A DNA stretch of 64,000 bases from positions 740,586 through 804,585 of the forward strand of contig NZ_KB897905.1 in the NCBI RefSeq assembly GCF_000377205.1. The letters are read 5' to 3'. Of this stretch, positions 17,310 to 26,750 are shown piece by piece. The notes under the pieces are model-generated. The model ran no database searches. It was not told where the DNA came from and saw only the letters and a program-made list of their open reading frames with translations. The stretch is from Thioalkalivibrio sp. ALJ3 (GTDB lineage Bacteria > Pseudomonadota > Gammaproteobacteria > Ectothiorhodospirales > Ectothiorhodospiraceae). Every line of letters starts with the position of its first letter. The stretch's first letter is position 1. Position numbers and translations under genes: made by a program.

Positions 17310-18649
17310 ACCCGACAGACCACGTGCCGGTGCTTGCCACCGGCTTCCGGGGCGATCGCCTCGACTTGGCGGACCTCCACCGTCAGGGGGTCCCCCAGGG
17401 TCTGCGTGAAGGCGCGCCGCAGGCGCTGCTCCACGGCCTCGGGCAGTGGCTTGTCGAGGACCAGCAACAGCTCGACCCGGTCCGGCGCGTGCTGGATGAT
17501 CTTGTACGAGCGCAGGCCCGCGATCTCGCGCAGGCAGTAGTTGAAATGACTGCCGTGCACCCAGCGGCCATCGAGGGCGATCAGGCCGTCGTTGGCCCGC
17601 CCCTCGATCGCCCGCAACAGGGGCAGGCCGCGCCCGCAGGGGCAGGGCGCCGGGTCCAGCGCGCCACGATCCCCGGTGCGGTAGCGGATGAAGGGATACT
17701 CCGGACCCATCAGATTGGTGACCACGATCTGCCCGGTCTCGCCGGCCGGAAGTGGTCGCCCGGCATCGTCCAGGATCTCGACGATCAGTGCCTCGGCGGT
17801 CAGGTGCAGCCCGCCATGCGGGCATTCGCGTGCGATCAGGCCGGCATCCCGGCCACCATACTCGTTCGCGACCCCACAACCCAGTACGTCGGTAATGATC
17901 GCTCGCCACTCCGGGCGCAGGACCTCCGACGTGGTAAAGGCCACCCGAATGCCCAGGTCATCCAGGCGCCGGCCCTGTTCCCGCGCGTGCGCGCAGACCC
18001 GTGCCAGCACGGAGGGATAGCCGAAGATCATGCGCGGGCGGAACTCGCGAATCTGGTCAATGATGGCATCGACCCGTGCCCGGTCGAGGTCGCGGGCCGG
18101 GACCAGGCGCGAGCGCAGCACGCGGTCGCGCCAGGACCGCAGGCGATTCTGCGCGTCGGTCTCGTTCGGCGCGCCCCACAGGACCAACTCGCGATCGCCA
18201 ATGTCGACATCCCACCACCGGGTCGCGCGCCACTTGGCGGCGATGTCCATCGCAATGCGCTCGCGCCCCAGCCAGAAGGCCAGCGGTTCGCCGGTCGAAC
18301 CGCTGGTACGTTGCGCGACCAGGCCTTGTGCCCCGTCCGCTCGCCACTCATGGCCTGCCTGGCGCAGCACGGCCTTGTCGATGACCGGCAGGCGCTCAAG
18401 ATCCGCAAGGCACGTCAGCGCGCGGGGTGACCAGTCCTGGTCGGCGAACCACTGGCGATAGAACGGAATCTGTTGTGCCACGCGTTCGAGCAGGATCTGC
18501 AGGCGGGTCAGCTGCAGGTTCTCCAGCGCCTCGGGCGTCCACCACTGGGTCGCCTCCAGCGCCTTGCGCAGGGGCACCGTCGGGTGCCCCTTCAGCCGTT
18601 CGTGCACGGGAAAGGCGCCATGTGCGACCAGCGATGTGTACAGCCCCAT
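17303..18649 (-). CDS. CapK/phenylacetate-CoA-ligase-like adenylate-forming enzyme
   Basis: The 448-residue protein belongs to the PaaK/CapK group of adenylate-forming enzymes. It shows the ATP loop QRTSGSTGEP near residue 134, EYGGRDAG near 260, and the Y/FIRYRTGDRG segment near 338 followed by a Cys cluster (PCPCGRG). The C-terminal domain ends with a typical ligase swivel. CapK-like members lie in capsule and exopolysaccharide loci and are thought to supply activated acyl groups. This is the last gene of the long leftward operon, 2 bases after the GT4 at 18652, and it converges on the asparagine-synthase-like gene. Confidence 0.85.
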   Translation of the reverse strand: MGLYTSLVAHGAFPVHERLKGHPTVPLRKALEATQWWTPEALENLQLTRLQILLERVAQQIPFYRQWFADQDWSPRALTCLADLERLPVIDKAVLRQAGHEWRADGAQGLVAQRTSGSTGEPLAFWLGRERIAMDIAAKWRATRWWDVDIGDRELVLWGAPNETDAQNRLRSWRDRVLRSRLVPARDLDRARVDAIIDQIREFRPRMIFGYPSVLARVCAHAREQGRRLDDLGIRVAFTTSEVLRPEWRAIITDVLGCGVANEYGGRDAGLIARECPHGGLHLTAEALIVEILDDAGRPLPAGETGQIVVTNLMGPEYPFIRYRTGDRGALDPAPCPCGRGLPLLRAIEGRANDGLIALDGRWVHGSHFNYCLREIAGLRSYKIIQHAPDRVELLLVLDKPLPEAVEQRLRRAFTQTLGDPLTVEVRQVEAIAPEAGGKHRHVVCRVQ

Positions 18650-18651
18650 CT

Positions 18652-19887
18652 TCAGGCGCGCCGTGGCAGGCGATGTCCGACGGGTCCGGCGATCGTTTCG
18701 AAGGCCGCGACCAGTTCCGGAATCCGCACCCGCCAGTCATTCGCCCGTGCATGGGACAGGATCACCGAGCGGTCCCATTCGCGACCCAGGGCCTCGTGGA
18801 TCGCTGAGCGCAGTGCGTCATGATCCCCGTACGGGACGATCAGCCCCACCTGCTCCGAGGCGACCACCTCGGCGTTGCCTCCCACATCCGTGGTGACGAT
18901 GGGCAGCCCGCAGGCCGAGGCCTCCAGGAAGACATTCGCCCAGCCTTCAAAACGCGTGGCAAGCACGAACAAGTCCCCTGCGGAGTACACGAACCGCAGC
19001 TCGTCGGGCGCGACGGGCCCGAGGAACCACACCCGGTCCTGCAGCCCCAGTGACTGGACCTGCTGGCGCAGCTCGGGCTCGTTGTTTCCCTCGGGGGTGC
19101 CGCCTCCGGCAATCACCAGATGCAGGTCCGGGTGCTGTTGCAGCAACTCCGGCAGGGTCGCGATCACCCGGTGAAAGCCCTTGCGCTCGGACAGCCCGCC
19201 GACGGAGATCAGGAATTGCCCCTCAGCGGGCAGGCCCAGGCGCTTCCGGGCCTGGGCCCGCTCCTCCGGCTTGAAGCGGTCGAGATCGGCCCCGTTTCCC
19301 ACGACCTGCACGTGGTCGGGCTCGATGCCCCAGTCCAGTGCCTCGTCGCGCAGCGCGCCGGCCACCGAGAACACTCGCGCTGCATCCTCCAGCGCCCGGC
19401 GAATCTGCACCCGGTGCAGCGGCCGGTTGCGGAAACGGTTCAGGCTGCCGCGCAGGGTGATGGTATAGGGGCGGTGCAACCAGCGTGACAGCCAGCGCGC
19501 GGCGACCCCGTCGGGATAGATGAAATGGGCATCGATCACGTCGAAGCCGAACTCGCGCTGCAGCCGGCGCATCAGGCGCAGACTGCCGAGCGCCTGAAAG
19601 AAACCGTCGGTCCACTTGAACAGGCCCGGGATACACAGGAAACGGGGGTGGTAGACGCGAATCGACCCCTGCATCTCGAAGGCCGGCTGCGGCGGTCGGG
19701 CGTGCGGACGCAGGCGTCCCAGCCAGTTCTGGAACGGGAACCAGGGCGCCGGGGCGACGACGACCAGATCGAGATGTTCGGCGACACGGCGCATGCGCTC
19801 GCGCACGAACAGCCCCAGATTGGGCTGCGCCGCGCTCGGGTACACGCGGGTGTAGACCACCAGACGTGGGCGCCCGTCATCCGGCAC
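18652..19887 (-). CDS. Glycosyltransferase family 4
   Basis: The 411-residue protein has the GT-B fold. It shows RLVVYTRVYPS at the N-terminus, a DVIDAHFIYPDG acceptor-domain segment, VGNGADLDRFKP at the domain linker and LISVGGLSERKGF. The donor-site region ATRFEGWANVFLEASACGLPIVTTDVGG carries the E-x7-E pattern. I place the start at GTG 19887, which overlaps the preceding GT4 gene by 11 bases; the longer frame upstream is a shadow of that gene. It should add a sugar to the lipid-linked repeat unit. No acceptor or donor can be named. Confidence 0.88.
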   Translation of the reverse strand: MPDDGRPRLVVYTRVYPSAAQPNLGLFVRERMRRVAEHLDLVVVAPAPWFPFQNWLGRLRPHARPPQPAFEMQGSIRVYHPRFLCIPGLFKWTDGFFQALGSLRLMRRLQREFGFDVIDAHFIYPDGVAARWLSRWLHRPYTITLRGSLNRFRNRPLHRVQIRRALEDAARVFSVAGALRDEALDWGIEPDHVQVVGNGADLDRFKPEERAQARKRLGLPAEGQFLISVGGLSERKGFHRVIATLPELLQQHPDLHLVIAGGGTPEGNNEPELRQQVQSLGLQDRVWFLGPVAPDELRFVYSAGDLFVLATRFEGWANVFLEASACGLPIVTTDVGGNAEVVASEQVGLIVPYGDHDALRSAIHEALGREWDRSVILSHARANDWRVRIPELVAAFETIAGPVGHRLPRRA

Positions 19888-21094
19888 GCAGCACCTCCGG
19901 CCGGGCCCGCAGCCCGTCGTAGACCGACTGGTAGCGCGCGACACTCGCCGCCCAGGTGCGCTCCTGCTCCACGAAGCGCCGCCCGTTCTCCCGCACCCGT
20001 GGCCAGTGTTCCGAGTGCTCCAGCGTCTCCAGCACTCGGGCGGCCAGGGCCTCCGGGTTGTCGGCGGGGAACAGCCAGCCGGTCTCGCCATCCCGGATCA
20101 GTTCCCGGTGTCCGCCCACGTCCGATGCCACCAGCAGGCGTCCCTGGGCCATTGCTTCCAGTGGTTTCAGCGGCGTGACCAGATCGGTCAGGCGCATCGA
20201 ATGGCGCGGATACACGAGCAGGTCAACCAGGTCGTAGTAGCGCTGCACCTGGTGATGCGGGACGCGCCCGGTGAAGATGACACGGTCCTGGATGCCGAGG
20301 TGTTCGGCCCGGGCCTTCAGGCGCTCGGCTTGCGGCCCGCCCCCGACCAGCAGGATGCGGACATCGGGCGCTCGGGCCCGGATGCGCGGGTAGGCCTCGA
20401 GCAGGATATCGAGCCCCTCGTAGGCATAAAAGGACCCGAGAAAGCCGAGCACACGGGCGTCGCCCAGACCCAGTTCGGCCTTCAGGGCGGGATCGGGCTC
20501 ACCGCCCAGGTGGAAGTCATCCGCGTCCACCGCATTGGGGATCACAGTGACCCGCTCGGCCGGGATGCCGCGCGCGATGATGTCGCGGCGCAGCCCCTCG
20601 CAGATGGTGGTGATATGTCCCACGCGCTTCAGGGCATAGGTCTCCAGCTCCCGCGTCAGGCGGTAGCGCAGGCCATGTTCGCGGGCGGTGCCATGGTCTA
20701 CCGCGGCGTCCTCCCAGAATGCCCGCACCTCGTAGACCACCGGGATCCCCAGCCGGCGACCGGCACGCAGGGCCGGCAGGGCATTCAGTGCGGGCGAGTG
20801 GGCATGGATGATGTCGGGCGCGACCTGGCAGGCGACGCGGGTCAGCCGCTGGGTCAGTGCCTGCATCAACCCCCATTGTTCGATACCCGGGATCGCACTC
20901 GCGTTGTGGGCCGTTCGGTAAAAGTGCAGGCCGTCGATCGTCTCCTCGTCCGCCTGGGCCATTGTGTGCTTGGGACTGGTCAGGTGAAAGGTCCGCCAGC
21001 CCCTGCGGCGCTGCTCGCGCAGGATGGCCGCGGTGCGAAAGGTGTACCCGCTGTGCAGTGGTATGGAGTGATCGAGGACGTGGAGGATTTTCAT
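19877..21094 (-). CDS. Glycosyltransferase family 4, PEP-CTERM/exosortase A-associated (Daro_2409-type)
   Basis: The 405-residue GT-B enzyme begins MKILHVLDHSIPLHSGYTFR, the characteristic N-terminus of the exosortase-A-associated family TIGR04063. It continues with DIIHAHSPALNALPAL, VIPNAVDADDF and a C-terminal nucleotide-sugar site PLKPLEAMAQGRLLVASDVGG. ATG 21094 is chosen by this family N-terminus and its 4-base overlap with the upstream methyltransferase; about 85 residues of upstream open frame are not conserved-looking. It acts in cytoplasmic assembly of the exopolysaccharide repeat. Confidence 0.92.
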   Translation of the reverse strand: MKILHVLDHSIPLHSGYTFRTAAILREQRRRGWRTFHLTSPKHTMAQADEETIDGLHFYRTAHNASAIPGIEQWGLMQALTQRLTRVACQVAPDIIHAHSPALNALPALRAGRRLGIPVVYEVRAFWEDAAVDHGTAREHGLRYRLTRELETYALKRVGHITTICEGLRRDIIARGIPAERVTVIPNAVDADDFHLGGEPDPALKAELGLGDARVLGFLGSFYAYEGLDILLEAYPRIRARAPDVRILLVGGGPQAERLKARAEHLGIQDRVIFTGRVPHHQVQRYYDLVDLLVYPRHSMRLTDLVTPLKPLEAMAQGRLLVASDVGGHRELIRDGETGWLFPADNPEALAARVLETLEHSEHWPRVRENGRRFVEQERTWAASVARYQSVYDGLRARPEVLRAG

Positions 21095-22038
21095 GCCGCA
21101 GCCCTCGCTTCGCCGCCCGGCACTGGTCGGGTCACTACGAGCCAGAATCCCAGGCAGCGTAGTGTGTCCGCGTCGAGACGGCGAAACGGCTCGGCCAGAT
21201 AAGGCGTCACTGCCGCCACATCCTCGTCCAGTGCCTCGGCCGTGGATTCGAAATGCCGTATCACCAGCCCTGCGTTCTTGATTGCATGCTGGTAGCGGTC
21301 CAGACGCCAGCGGTTCGGGACACCCTTGCCGGCATACATCCAGTGCCACAGACCGACCGGCCAGGTGAGAAAGTCGAGTGGGTTCTCGCGGTGCAGGCCG
21401 TGGCTCTTGAGGTCCACCTGGTGGACCGCCAGCCCCCCCGGTTTCAGGGCCGTCGCCATGTCGCGGAAGGTCGCGTCCAGGTCGTTGACGTGTTCCAGCA
21501 CCGCGCGCGAATAGATCAGGTCGACCTCGGAGTTCAGGCCCGAAAGTCCATCCCGGGTCACGCGATATTCCAGTCGCTCGCTGCGAAAACCCGAGGCCGG
21601 ATCGCCTGGGCGCTCAAAGCACGCGGCCGCCCGTTCATGGGCCTCGGGATCCAGGTTGTCCAGCAGGCACTGCAGGACCTCCAGCTGAAAGGGGCTGCGC
21701 TGCGACAGGGCAAAGCGGTCGACACAGGTCACCCGGGCCGCGCCATGGGCCAGCATCAGCAGCGCCACGCCGGGTACATCGCCGGGCCCGTACTCCAGCA
21801 GGTACTTGTCGCGAAGGCTGCCCTCGATCGCCTCGGGCGGGACCGCCAGCTGATCGAAGTAGTCGAAGAAACAGGTGGTGAAGTACTGCGCCACGGATTC
21901 CGCCGTCTCCGCGCCCCGACCACGGCCGGTCTCGTGGGTCAGTCGCACATAGAGCCCCGGGGCCCCTCGGGCCAGGAGGTTGCTGAGGATGGCGCGGGTG
22001 GCACGCGAGGCATCGGCAACGGGACGACGTCCATACAT
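21091..22038 (-). CDS. SAM-dependent methyltransferase of the exopolysaccharide operon
   Basis: The 315-residue protein has a class I methyltransferase core. Motif I is LEYGPGDVPGVALL near residue 85, the acidic strand end is TCVDRF, and motif IV/post-I resembles LIYSRAVLEHVNDLD, followed by LKPGGLAVHQVDL. ATG 22038 starts MYGRRP, two bases after the upstream amidotransferase stop. The GT4 start overlaps its end. It probably methylates a sugar of the repeat unit or caps the chain; the acceptor is not evident. Confidence 0.82.
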   Translation of the reverse strand: MYGRRPVADASRATRAILSNLLARGAPGLYVRLTHETGRGRGAETAESVAQYFTTCFFDYFDQLAVPPEAIEGSLRDKYLLEYGPGDVPGVALLMLAHGAARVTCVDRFALSQRSPFQLEVLQCLLDNLDPEAHERAAACFERPGDPASGFRSERLEYRVTRDGLSGLNSEVDLIYSRAVLEHVNDLDATFRDMATALKPGGLAVHQVDLKSHGLHRENPLDFLTWPVGLWHWMYAGKGVPNRWRLDRYQHAIKNAGLVIRHFESTAEALDEDVAAVTPYLAEPFRRLDADTLRCLGFWLVVTRPVPGGEARAAA

Positions 22039-22040
22039 GG

Positions 22041-23972
22041 CTAGGCTCCAGGCAGGACACAGCCGCTGCGCGGGCTGGTCGGTTGCACCTTTTCCAGAAA
22101 GGTCTGGAACATCATCAGTGACCACAGCGCCGCGCTGTGATCGCGTGCGCCCCGGCCGTGCTCGTCGACCAGACGCCTGAGGGTGTGCTCGTCGAACAGC
22201 CCGGAATCACGCATCTGCTCGCCCAGCACCCGCTCGTGCATTGCCTCGCGCAATGGCCCCCGGAACCAGTTGGCCAGGGGTACGGCGAAGCCCCGTTTGC
22301 GTCGATAGAGAATCGAGTGGGGCAGGTAGGGCTCCATTGCCTTTTTCAGGACCGCCTTGCCTTCGCCGTCGCGCAGCTTCAGTTCCGGCGCGAGGGTGGA
22401 GGCCCACTCCACCAGCGGGTGATCCAGCAGCGGCACGCGGACCTCCAGCGAGTGCGCCATGCTGGCGCGGTCGACCTTGGTCAGGATGTCGCCCGGGAGG
22501 TAGGTCTTGAGGTCCAGGTATTGCACCAGCGAGAGCGGGTCATCGGTCGGGGCCCGCCCGGCATGGGCGCGCAGCACCTCGACCGCCCCGTAGCCCTGCA
22601 ACTCGCGCCGGAACGCCGGCGAGAACAGCGTGCTGCGCTGCTCGTCGCGCAGCACCGACACGCCCTGGAAGTATCCCTCGACCGCATCCCGCGCCAGTGC
22701 CTGGAAGGTCGCCCGGGCGCGCAGCGGGCGCGGGGCCCAGTCCGCCTTGGGGTAGACCTGGGCCAGGCCGCCGAACAGCACGCGTCGCAGGCCCAGGGGC
22801 AGCGGATTGCGCAGGCGTTCCTCGGCCAGGTGGTGCCGATATCGGCGATAGCCCGCCAGGTTTTCGTCGCCCCCGTCGCCGGACAGCGCGACCACGACCT
22901 GTCGGCGCGCCTGCTCGCAGACGCGGTAGGTCGGCAGGGCCGAGCTGTCGGCAAACGGCTCGTCATAGAGATCGCCCAGGCGTTCCAGCAGGGCAAAGTC
23001 ATCGGGGTCGACCTCGCGGTTGTGATGCTCCGTCGCGTAACGCTCGGCAACCTCCCGGGCATAGCGCGACTCGTCATAGGCGGGGTCGGCAAAGCCGATG
23101 GAACAGGTGCGCACGGGATCCGAGGATAGCCCGGCCATCATCGCCACCACGGCGCTGGAATCCACGCCCCCCGACAGGAAGGCGCCCAGTGGCACCTCGG
23201 CAACCATGCGGATGCGTACGGCCTCGCGCAGGCGTTCGGTCAGCTCCTCTGCCGCCTCCGACATACCGATGGGGGCGGCTGTCGCAAAGGGGACATCCCA
23301 GTACGCACGCGGGCTGGCGGCGGAGCGCTGGTTGCGGCGTACGGTCAGCGTATGCCCCGGTGGCAGTTTGTGGACGCCGGCCAGAATGCTGCGCGGCTCG
23401 GGCACATAGCCAAAGGCGAAGTACTCCTCTACCGCGCAGGGGTCGAGCTCACGCGTCTGCCCGGGGTGGGCCAGCAGGACCTTCAGCTCGGAGCCAAAGA
23501 TCAGCTGGTCATCTGGCAGCTCGCTGTAGTAAAGCGGTTTGATGCCCAGGCGATCGCGTGCCAGAAACAGGGTTTGGGTGTGGCGGTCCCAGAGGGCGAA
23601 GGCGAACATCCCGCGAAAGCGCTGCACGCAGTCTTCGCCCCATTCCTCCCAGGCGTGCACGATGACTTCCGTATCGCAGTGGGTACGAAAGCGATGGCCT
23701 GCCCGCTGGAGTTCGTGGGTCAGCTCCGGGAAGTTGTAGATCTCGCCGTTGTAGGTGACGACGACGCTCCCATCCTCGTTGAACAGCGGCTGCTGGCCAC
23801 CTTTGAGGTCAATGATGGACAGGCGTCGATGCGCCAGCCCGACCCCCGGCTCCAGGTGGATACCGCCCTCGTCCGGGCCCCGGTGGAACTGGGTGGCGTT
23901 CATGCCCTCCAGGCAGGCGCGATCAATCGGACGCCGTCCATGCAGATCGAAAATGCCTGCGATACCACACAT
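22041..23972 (-). CDS. Asparagine-synthase-family amidotransferase, exosortase A system-associated
   Basis: The 643-residue protein begins MCGIAGIFDL, so Cys2 is the catalytic glutaminase cysteine after Met removal. The glutamine-binding segments RGPDEGG, HRRLSIID and YNGEIYN are present. The synthase domain has the PP-loop FLSGGVDSSAVVAMMAG and SGDGGDENLAGY. This matches XrtA-associated amidotransferase 1 (TIGR03108). ATG 23972 is fixed by the MCGI terminus. It lies one base after the stop of the preceding glycosyltransferase gene. It is expected to transfer ammonia from glutamine to a carboxylated glycan or precursor. Confidence 0.92.
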   Translation of the reverse strand: MCGIAGIFDLHGRRPIDRACLEGMNATQFHRGPDEGGIHLEPGVGLAHRRLSIIDLKGGQQPLFNEDGSVVVTYNGEIYNFPELTHELQRAGHRFRTHCDTEVIVHAWEEWGEDCVQRFRGMFAFALWDRHTQTLFLARDRLGIKPLYYSELPDDQLIFGSELKVLLAHPGQTRELDPCAVEEYFAFGYVPEPRSILAGVHKLPPGHTLTVRRNQRSAASPRAYWDVPFATAAPIGMSEAAEELTERLREAVRIRMVAEVPLGAFLSGGVDSSAVVAMMAGLSSDPVRTCSIGFADPAYDESRYAREVAERYATEHHNREVDPDDFALLERLGDLYDEPFADSSALPTYRVCEQARRQVVVALSGDGGDENLAGYRRYRHHLAEERLRNPLPLGLRRVLFGGLAQVYPKADWAPRPLRARATFQALARDAVEGYFQGVSVLRDEQRSTLFSPAFRRELQGYGAVEVLRAHAGRAPTDDPLSLVQYLDLKTYLPGDILTKVDRASMAHSLEVRVPLLDHPLVEWASTLAPELKLRDGEGKAVLKKAMEPYLPHSILYRRKRGFAVPLANWFRGPLREAMHERVLGEQMRDSGLFDEHTLRRLVDEHGRGARDHSAALWSLMMFQTFLEKVQPTSPRSGCVLPGA

Positions 23973-23973
23973 G

Positions 23974-25209
23974 TCAGCGCCCCATCGTTCCGTGTTGTCG
24001 CCGGCGGCTCCCTGCCCGAACCGAGGGGGTCCGGGCGTTGGCCTTGTCCAGCAGGTTGTCGTAAACCCCGAGATAGCCCTCCACCATGGCATCCATGCTG
24101 AACTGCGCCTTGGCACGGGCGCGGGCCGCCTGACCCATGCGCTCGCGGGCATCGGGACTGGCGAGGCCGTCAGCAATGGCGTCGGCGAGGGCGGCAGGCA
24201 TCCCAGCGGGCACCAGGGTCCCCGTTTCCCCCGGGGCCACCAGGTCGGGATTACCGCCCACCTTGGTCGCAATCACCGGCAGCCCGGAGGCCATGGCCTC
24301 GAGAATGGTGTTGCAGATGCCTTCGGCCAGTGACGGGAGGATAAAGAGGTCCATGGCTCGCAGGCACTGCGGAATATCCTCGCGGGCACCCGGTAGCCAT
24401 GCCTGTTGCGCGACACCGGCGGCTTCCAGGCGCTGGAGGGCGCTTTCCCTCAAGGGACCCTCACCCACGATCACCAGGCGAAGGCGGTCGAAAGGCACAG
24501 GAGCGTTTTCGCGCAGGGCAATGAACGCCTCCACGAGATCCAGCGGGGCCTTCACCGCCTGCATCCGCATTACACTCCCGATCACGATGTCCTCGGGTCC
24601 GGCAAAGTTCGAGGGCCAAGGTCCGGTGCGCACACCCTCGCGTGGGTGGAAGCGCCGGGTATCCACCCCGTTGTAGATGTGCGTCAACCGCTCGGGGCTG
24701 ACACCAATCCTCTGTTGCAGGTAGTCCATCTGGTGTCGCGACAAGGCGATATACCGGCCGACCAGGGGCCGCACCAGCCTTCGCATGTGGCGATGCTTGT
24801 CGCGGGAGCCGTCCAGGTCCGCGATATCCCATCCATGCTCGCCATGCACCCGGGCACGCACTCCGGCGAGCGTAGCGATGACCTGTGCCTCCAGCGTGGC
24901 GAGATTGCGGGTATGGACGATCGCCGGGCGCAGCTCGCGCAACAGCCGCCAAAGGCGCCAGTGCACGCCAAGGTCCTTGCCTTCGCGCTTGTGCAGGGCG
25001 TGCAGGGTGACGTCCTCGCGTTGCAGACGTTCGCTGAACCGCGTGTAGTCGGTCATGCAGATGATCGCGTGTCGGTAGCGCTCGGCCGGCATGTGGTTAA
25101 GCAGGTTGACCAGACCGTTCTCCATGCCGCCGACATCCAGGCGATGGATGACATGGGCCACGCATGGGCGCAGGTCAGAGGGGCTGTCCTGGGAGGCGCG
25201 GGCGTTCAT
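23974..25209 (-). CDS. Glycosyltransferase family 4, PEP-CTERM/EpsH1 system-associated (stp2-type)
   Basis: The 411-residue GT-B enzyme carries HVIHRLDVGGMENGLVNLLN near residue 19 and VHTRNLATLEAQ near 97, both typical of TIGR03088. The donor site region LPSLAEGICNTILEAMASGLPVIATKVGG has the E-x7-E motif. The start at 25209 overlaps the exosortase gene end by 4 bases. It is one of four GT4 enzymes in the operon and its linkage is unknown. Confidence 0.92.
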   Translation of the reverse strand: MNARASQDSPSDLRPCVAHVIHRLDVGGMENGLVNLLNHMPAERYRHAIICMTDYTRFSERLQREDVTLHALHKREGKDLGVHWRLWRLLRELRPAIVHTRNLATLEAQVIATLAGVRARVHGEHGWDIADLDGSRDKHRHMRRLVRPLVGRYIALSRHQMDYLQQRIGVSPERLTHIYNGVDTRRFHPREGVRTGPWPSNFAGPEDIVIGSVMRMQAVKAPLDLVEAFIALRENAPVPFDRLRLVIVGEGPLRESALQRLEAAGVAQQAWLPGAREDIPQCLRAMDLFILPSLAEGICNTILEAMASGLPVIATKVGGNPDLVAPGETGTLVPAGMPAALADAIADGLASPDARERMGQAARARAKAQFSMDAMVEGYLGVYDNLLDKANARTPSVRAGSRRRQHGTMGR

Positions 25210-26750
25210 CGCTGGTTGACGTCCTGCAGCTGTTCCAGCATCTGCGGCATTGCGGCTTCCACATAGGCCCGCATCGCGTCCTCGGCCGGCTGCGGGTCGT
25301 CGCGGTACTCGGCATAGATCACAATGAGTGCGGCATCGTCACGCCCGCCCAGCACGCGGCTGATGGCCTCGCGCGCCTTGACTTCGAAGGGGCGGGTGGT
25401 GAGATGCCCGTTCACCCAGTACCACTGCCAGGCCACCATTTGCTGGTGGCGGCCGCGCAGCAGGACTCGTTGCGGGTCGGGATATCCCGCCACCTCCGCA
25501 TGGCCGCGGCGGGCCTGGCTCCATTCCGCCCGCTCGCGGCCTGCCAGCGTGTTGTGCCAGCCAAGCATGTTTCCGTGGCGTGCCTGTTCGCGGTAGAAGC
25601 CCAGGTGCATGCCGACCACCGCCCGAGAATCGTTCACGACCCAGCCGCCGCGCTCGGCGCGCATGAACTGATAGCCGGGCTGCCAGCCGGGCCGGTCCTG
25701 AGTGGGCACCGCGGCCCATCCCGAGGGCACCACCGGTCCGCTGCCCAGCCCCTGCACCGGGCCGAGGTCCCGAGTGTCCATCCAGTAGGTGTATACAGGG
25801 CCCAGCGTGACCACCAGTGCGGCGATGACCGCCACATGGGCAAAGCTCATGGCTCCGGCCTGCGGGGTGTTCGCAGTGGCCCGGCGAGCGGGTTTTGTGG
25901 CTGCCCCATCCTCGCGCCAGATCGCGCCGATCCAGAACATCAGGAAGATCACGATGCCAAAGAAGACCCACCCGTAGATCAGGTGATCGGCGCCCGCGGC
26001 ATACTCCATGCCGCTCAGGTGGCCCACCATTACGATCATGTATGCGCGCAGGCCATTGGCGACGATCGGCACGATGATCGCGACACCGACGAAGGCGAGC
26101 CGCCGCCAGAGGCTGCGGTACATCAGGTAGGCATACAGCGTCCCCAGCGCGACCGAGGCGATCAGATAGCGTACGCCGCTGCAGGCCTCGACCACCGACC
26201 AGCGTCCGGTCGGCAGCTCGAAATGCAGGCCGTCTCGGTAGATCGGTATCCCGGACAACTGCACGGCTGCAACGGTGAAATTCGCGGTGAAGTCCATCAG
26301 CGGGGGCACCAGAAATTCGCCAAAGGGGACGGCGAACAGCAGGTAGGCCAGGGGAAACTGCAGTACACGCACTACCGCGGTGCCCATCACGAGCCACACC
26401 AGGAAAGGGATCACCAGGGTCGCGGAGAACTGGCGTACCGAGGTGACATCCACCAGCTCGCCCATCACCCAGGCCAGCCCAAGCAGCACGATGGGGATCA
26501 ACGCCAGGGGAAAGGGGTGGGGGGATGCAGCCGCCAGGTCATCACGCTTGAGATACACCAGAAACAGCACGATCGGCACGATCAGGAACCCGTGCGCGAA
26601 GGTGTCCGAACGCGCCCAGGTATCCACCATCGAGAGATAAGTGGGTGCGAACACGATCAGCACGATGGTGATCAGGGCAGTCAGGGCCAGCGCGGGCGCC
26701 CACCAGCGCTGTGCTTGTGGCCGGGTCATTACGGCAGGCGGTGCGCTCAT
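25206..26750 (-). CDS. xrtA: Exosortase A with C-terminal EpsI domain
   Basis: The 514-residue membrane protein is the sorting peptidase/transpeptidase for PEP-CTERM proteins. Residues about 15-280 carry eight or so membrane segments and all three exosortase catalytic residues: Cys190 in EACSGVRYL, Arg235 in ANGLRAY and His256 in GADHLIYGW. Residues about 300-514 form an EpsI-type periplasmic domain, the fusion usual for XrtA (TIGR03109). ATG 26750 is chosen because it overlaps the upstream sugar-transferase stop by 4 bases; the frame upstream of it is not hydrophobic. It should cleave the PEP motif of targets such as the protein at 39073-39909 and hand them to a surface glycan or lipid. Confidence 0.96.
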   Translation of the reverse strand: MSAPPAVMTRPQAQRWWAPALALTALITIVLIVFAPTYLSMVDTWARSDTFAHGFLIVPIVLFLVYLKRDDLAAASPHPFPLALIPIVLLGLAWVMGELVDVTSVRQFSATLVIPFLVWLVMGTAVVRVLQFPLAYLLFAVPFGEFLVPPLMDFTANFTVAAVQLSGIPIYRDGLHFELPTGRWSVVEACSGVRYLIASVALGTLYAYLMYRSLWRRLAFVGVAIIVPIVANGLRAYMIVMVGHLSGMEYAAGADHLIYGWVFFGIVIFLMFWIGAIWREDGAATKPARRATANTPQAGAMSFAHVAVIAALVVTLGPVYTYWMDTRDLGPVQGLGSGPVVPSGWAAVPTQDRPGWQPGYQFMRAERGGWVVNDSRAVVGMHLGFYREQARHGNMLGWHNTLAGRERAEWSQARRGHAEVAGYPDPQRVLLRGRHQQMVAWQWYWVNGHLTTRPFEVKAREAISRVLGGRDDAALIVIYAEYRDDPQPAEDAMRAYVEAAMPQMLEQLQDVNQR

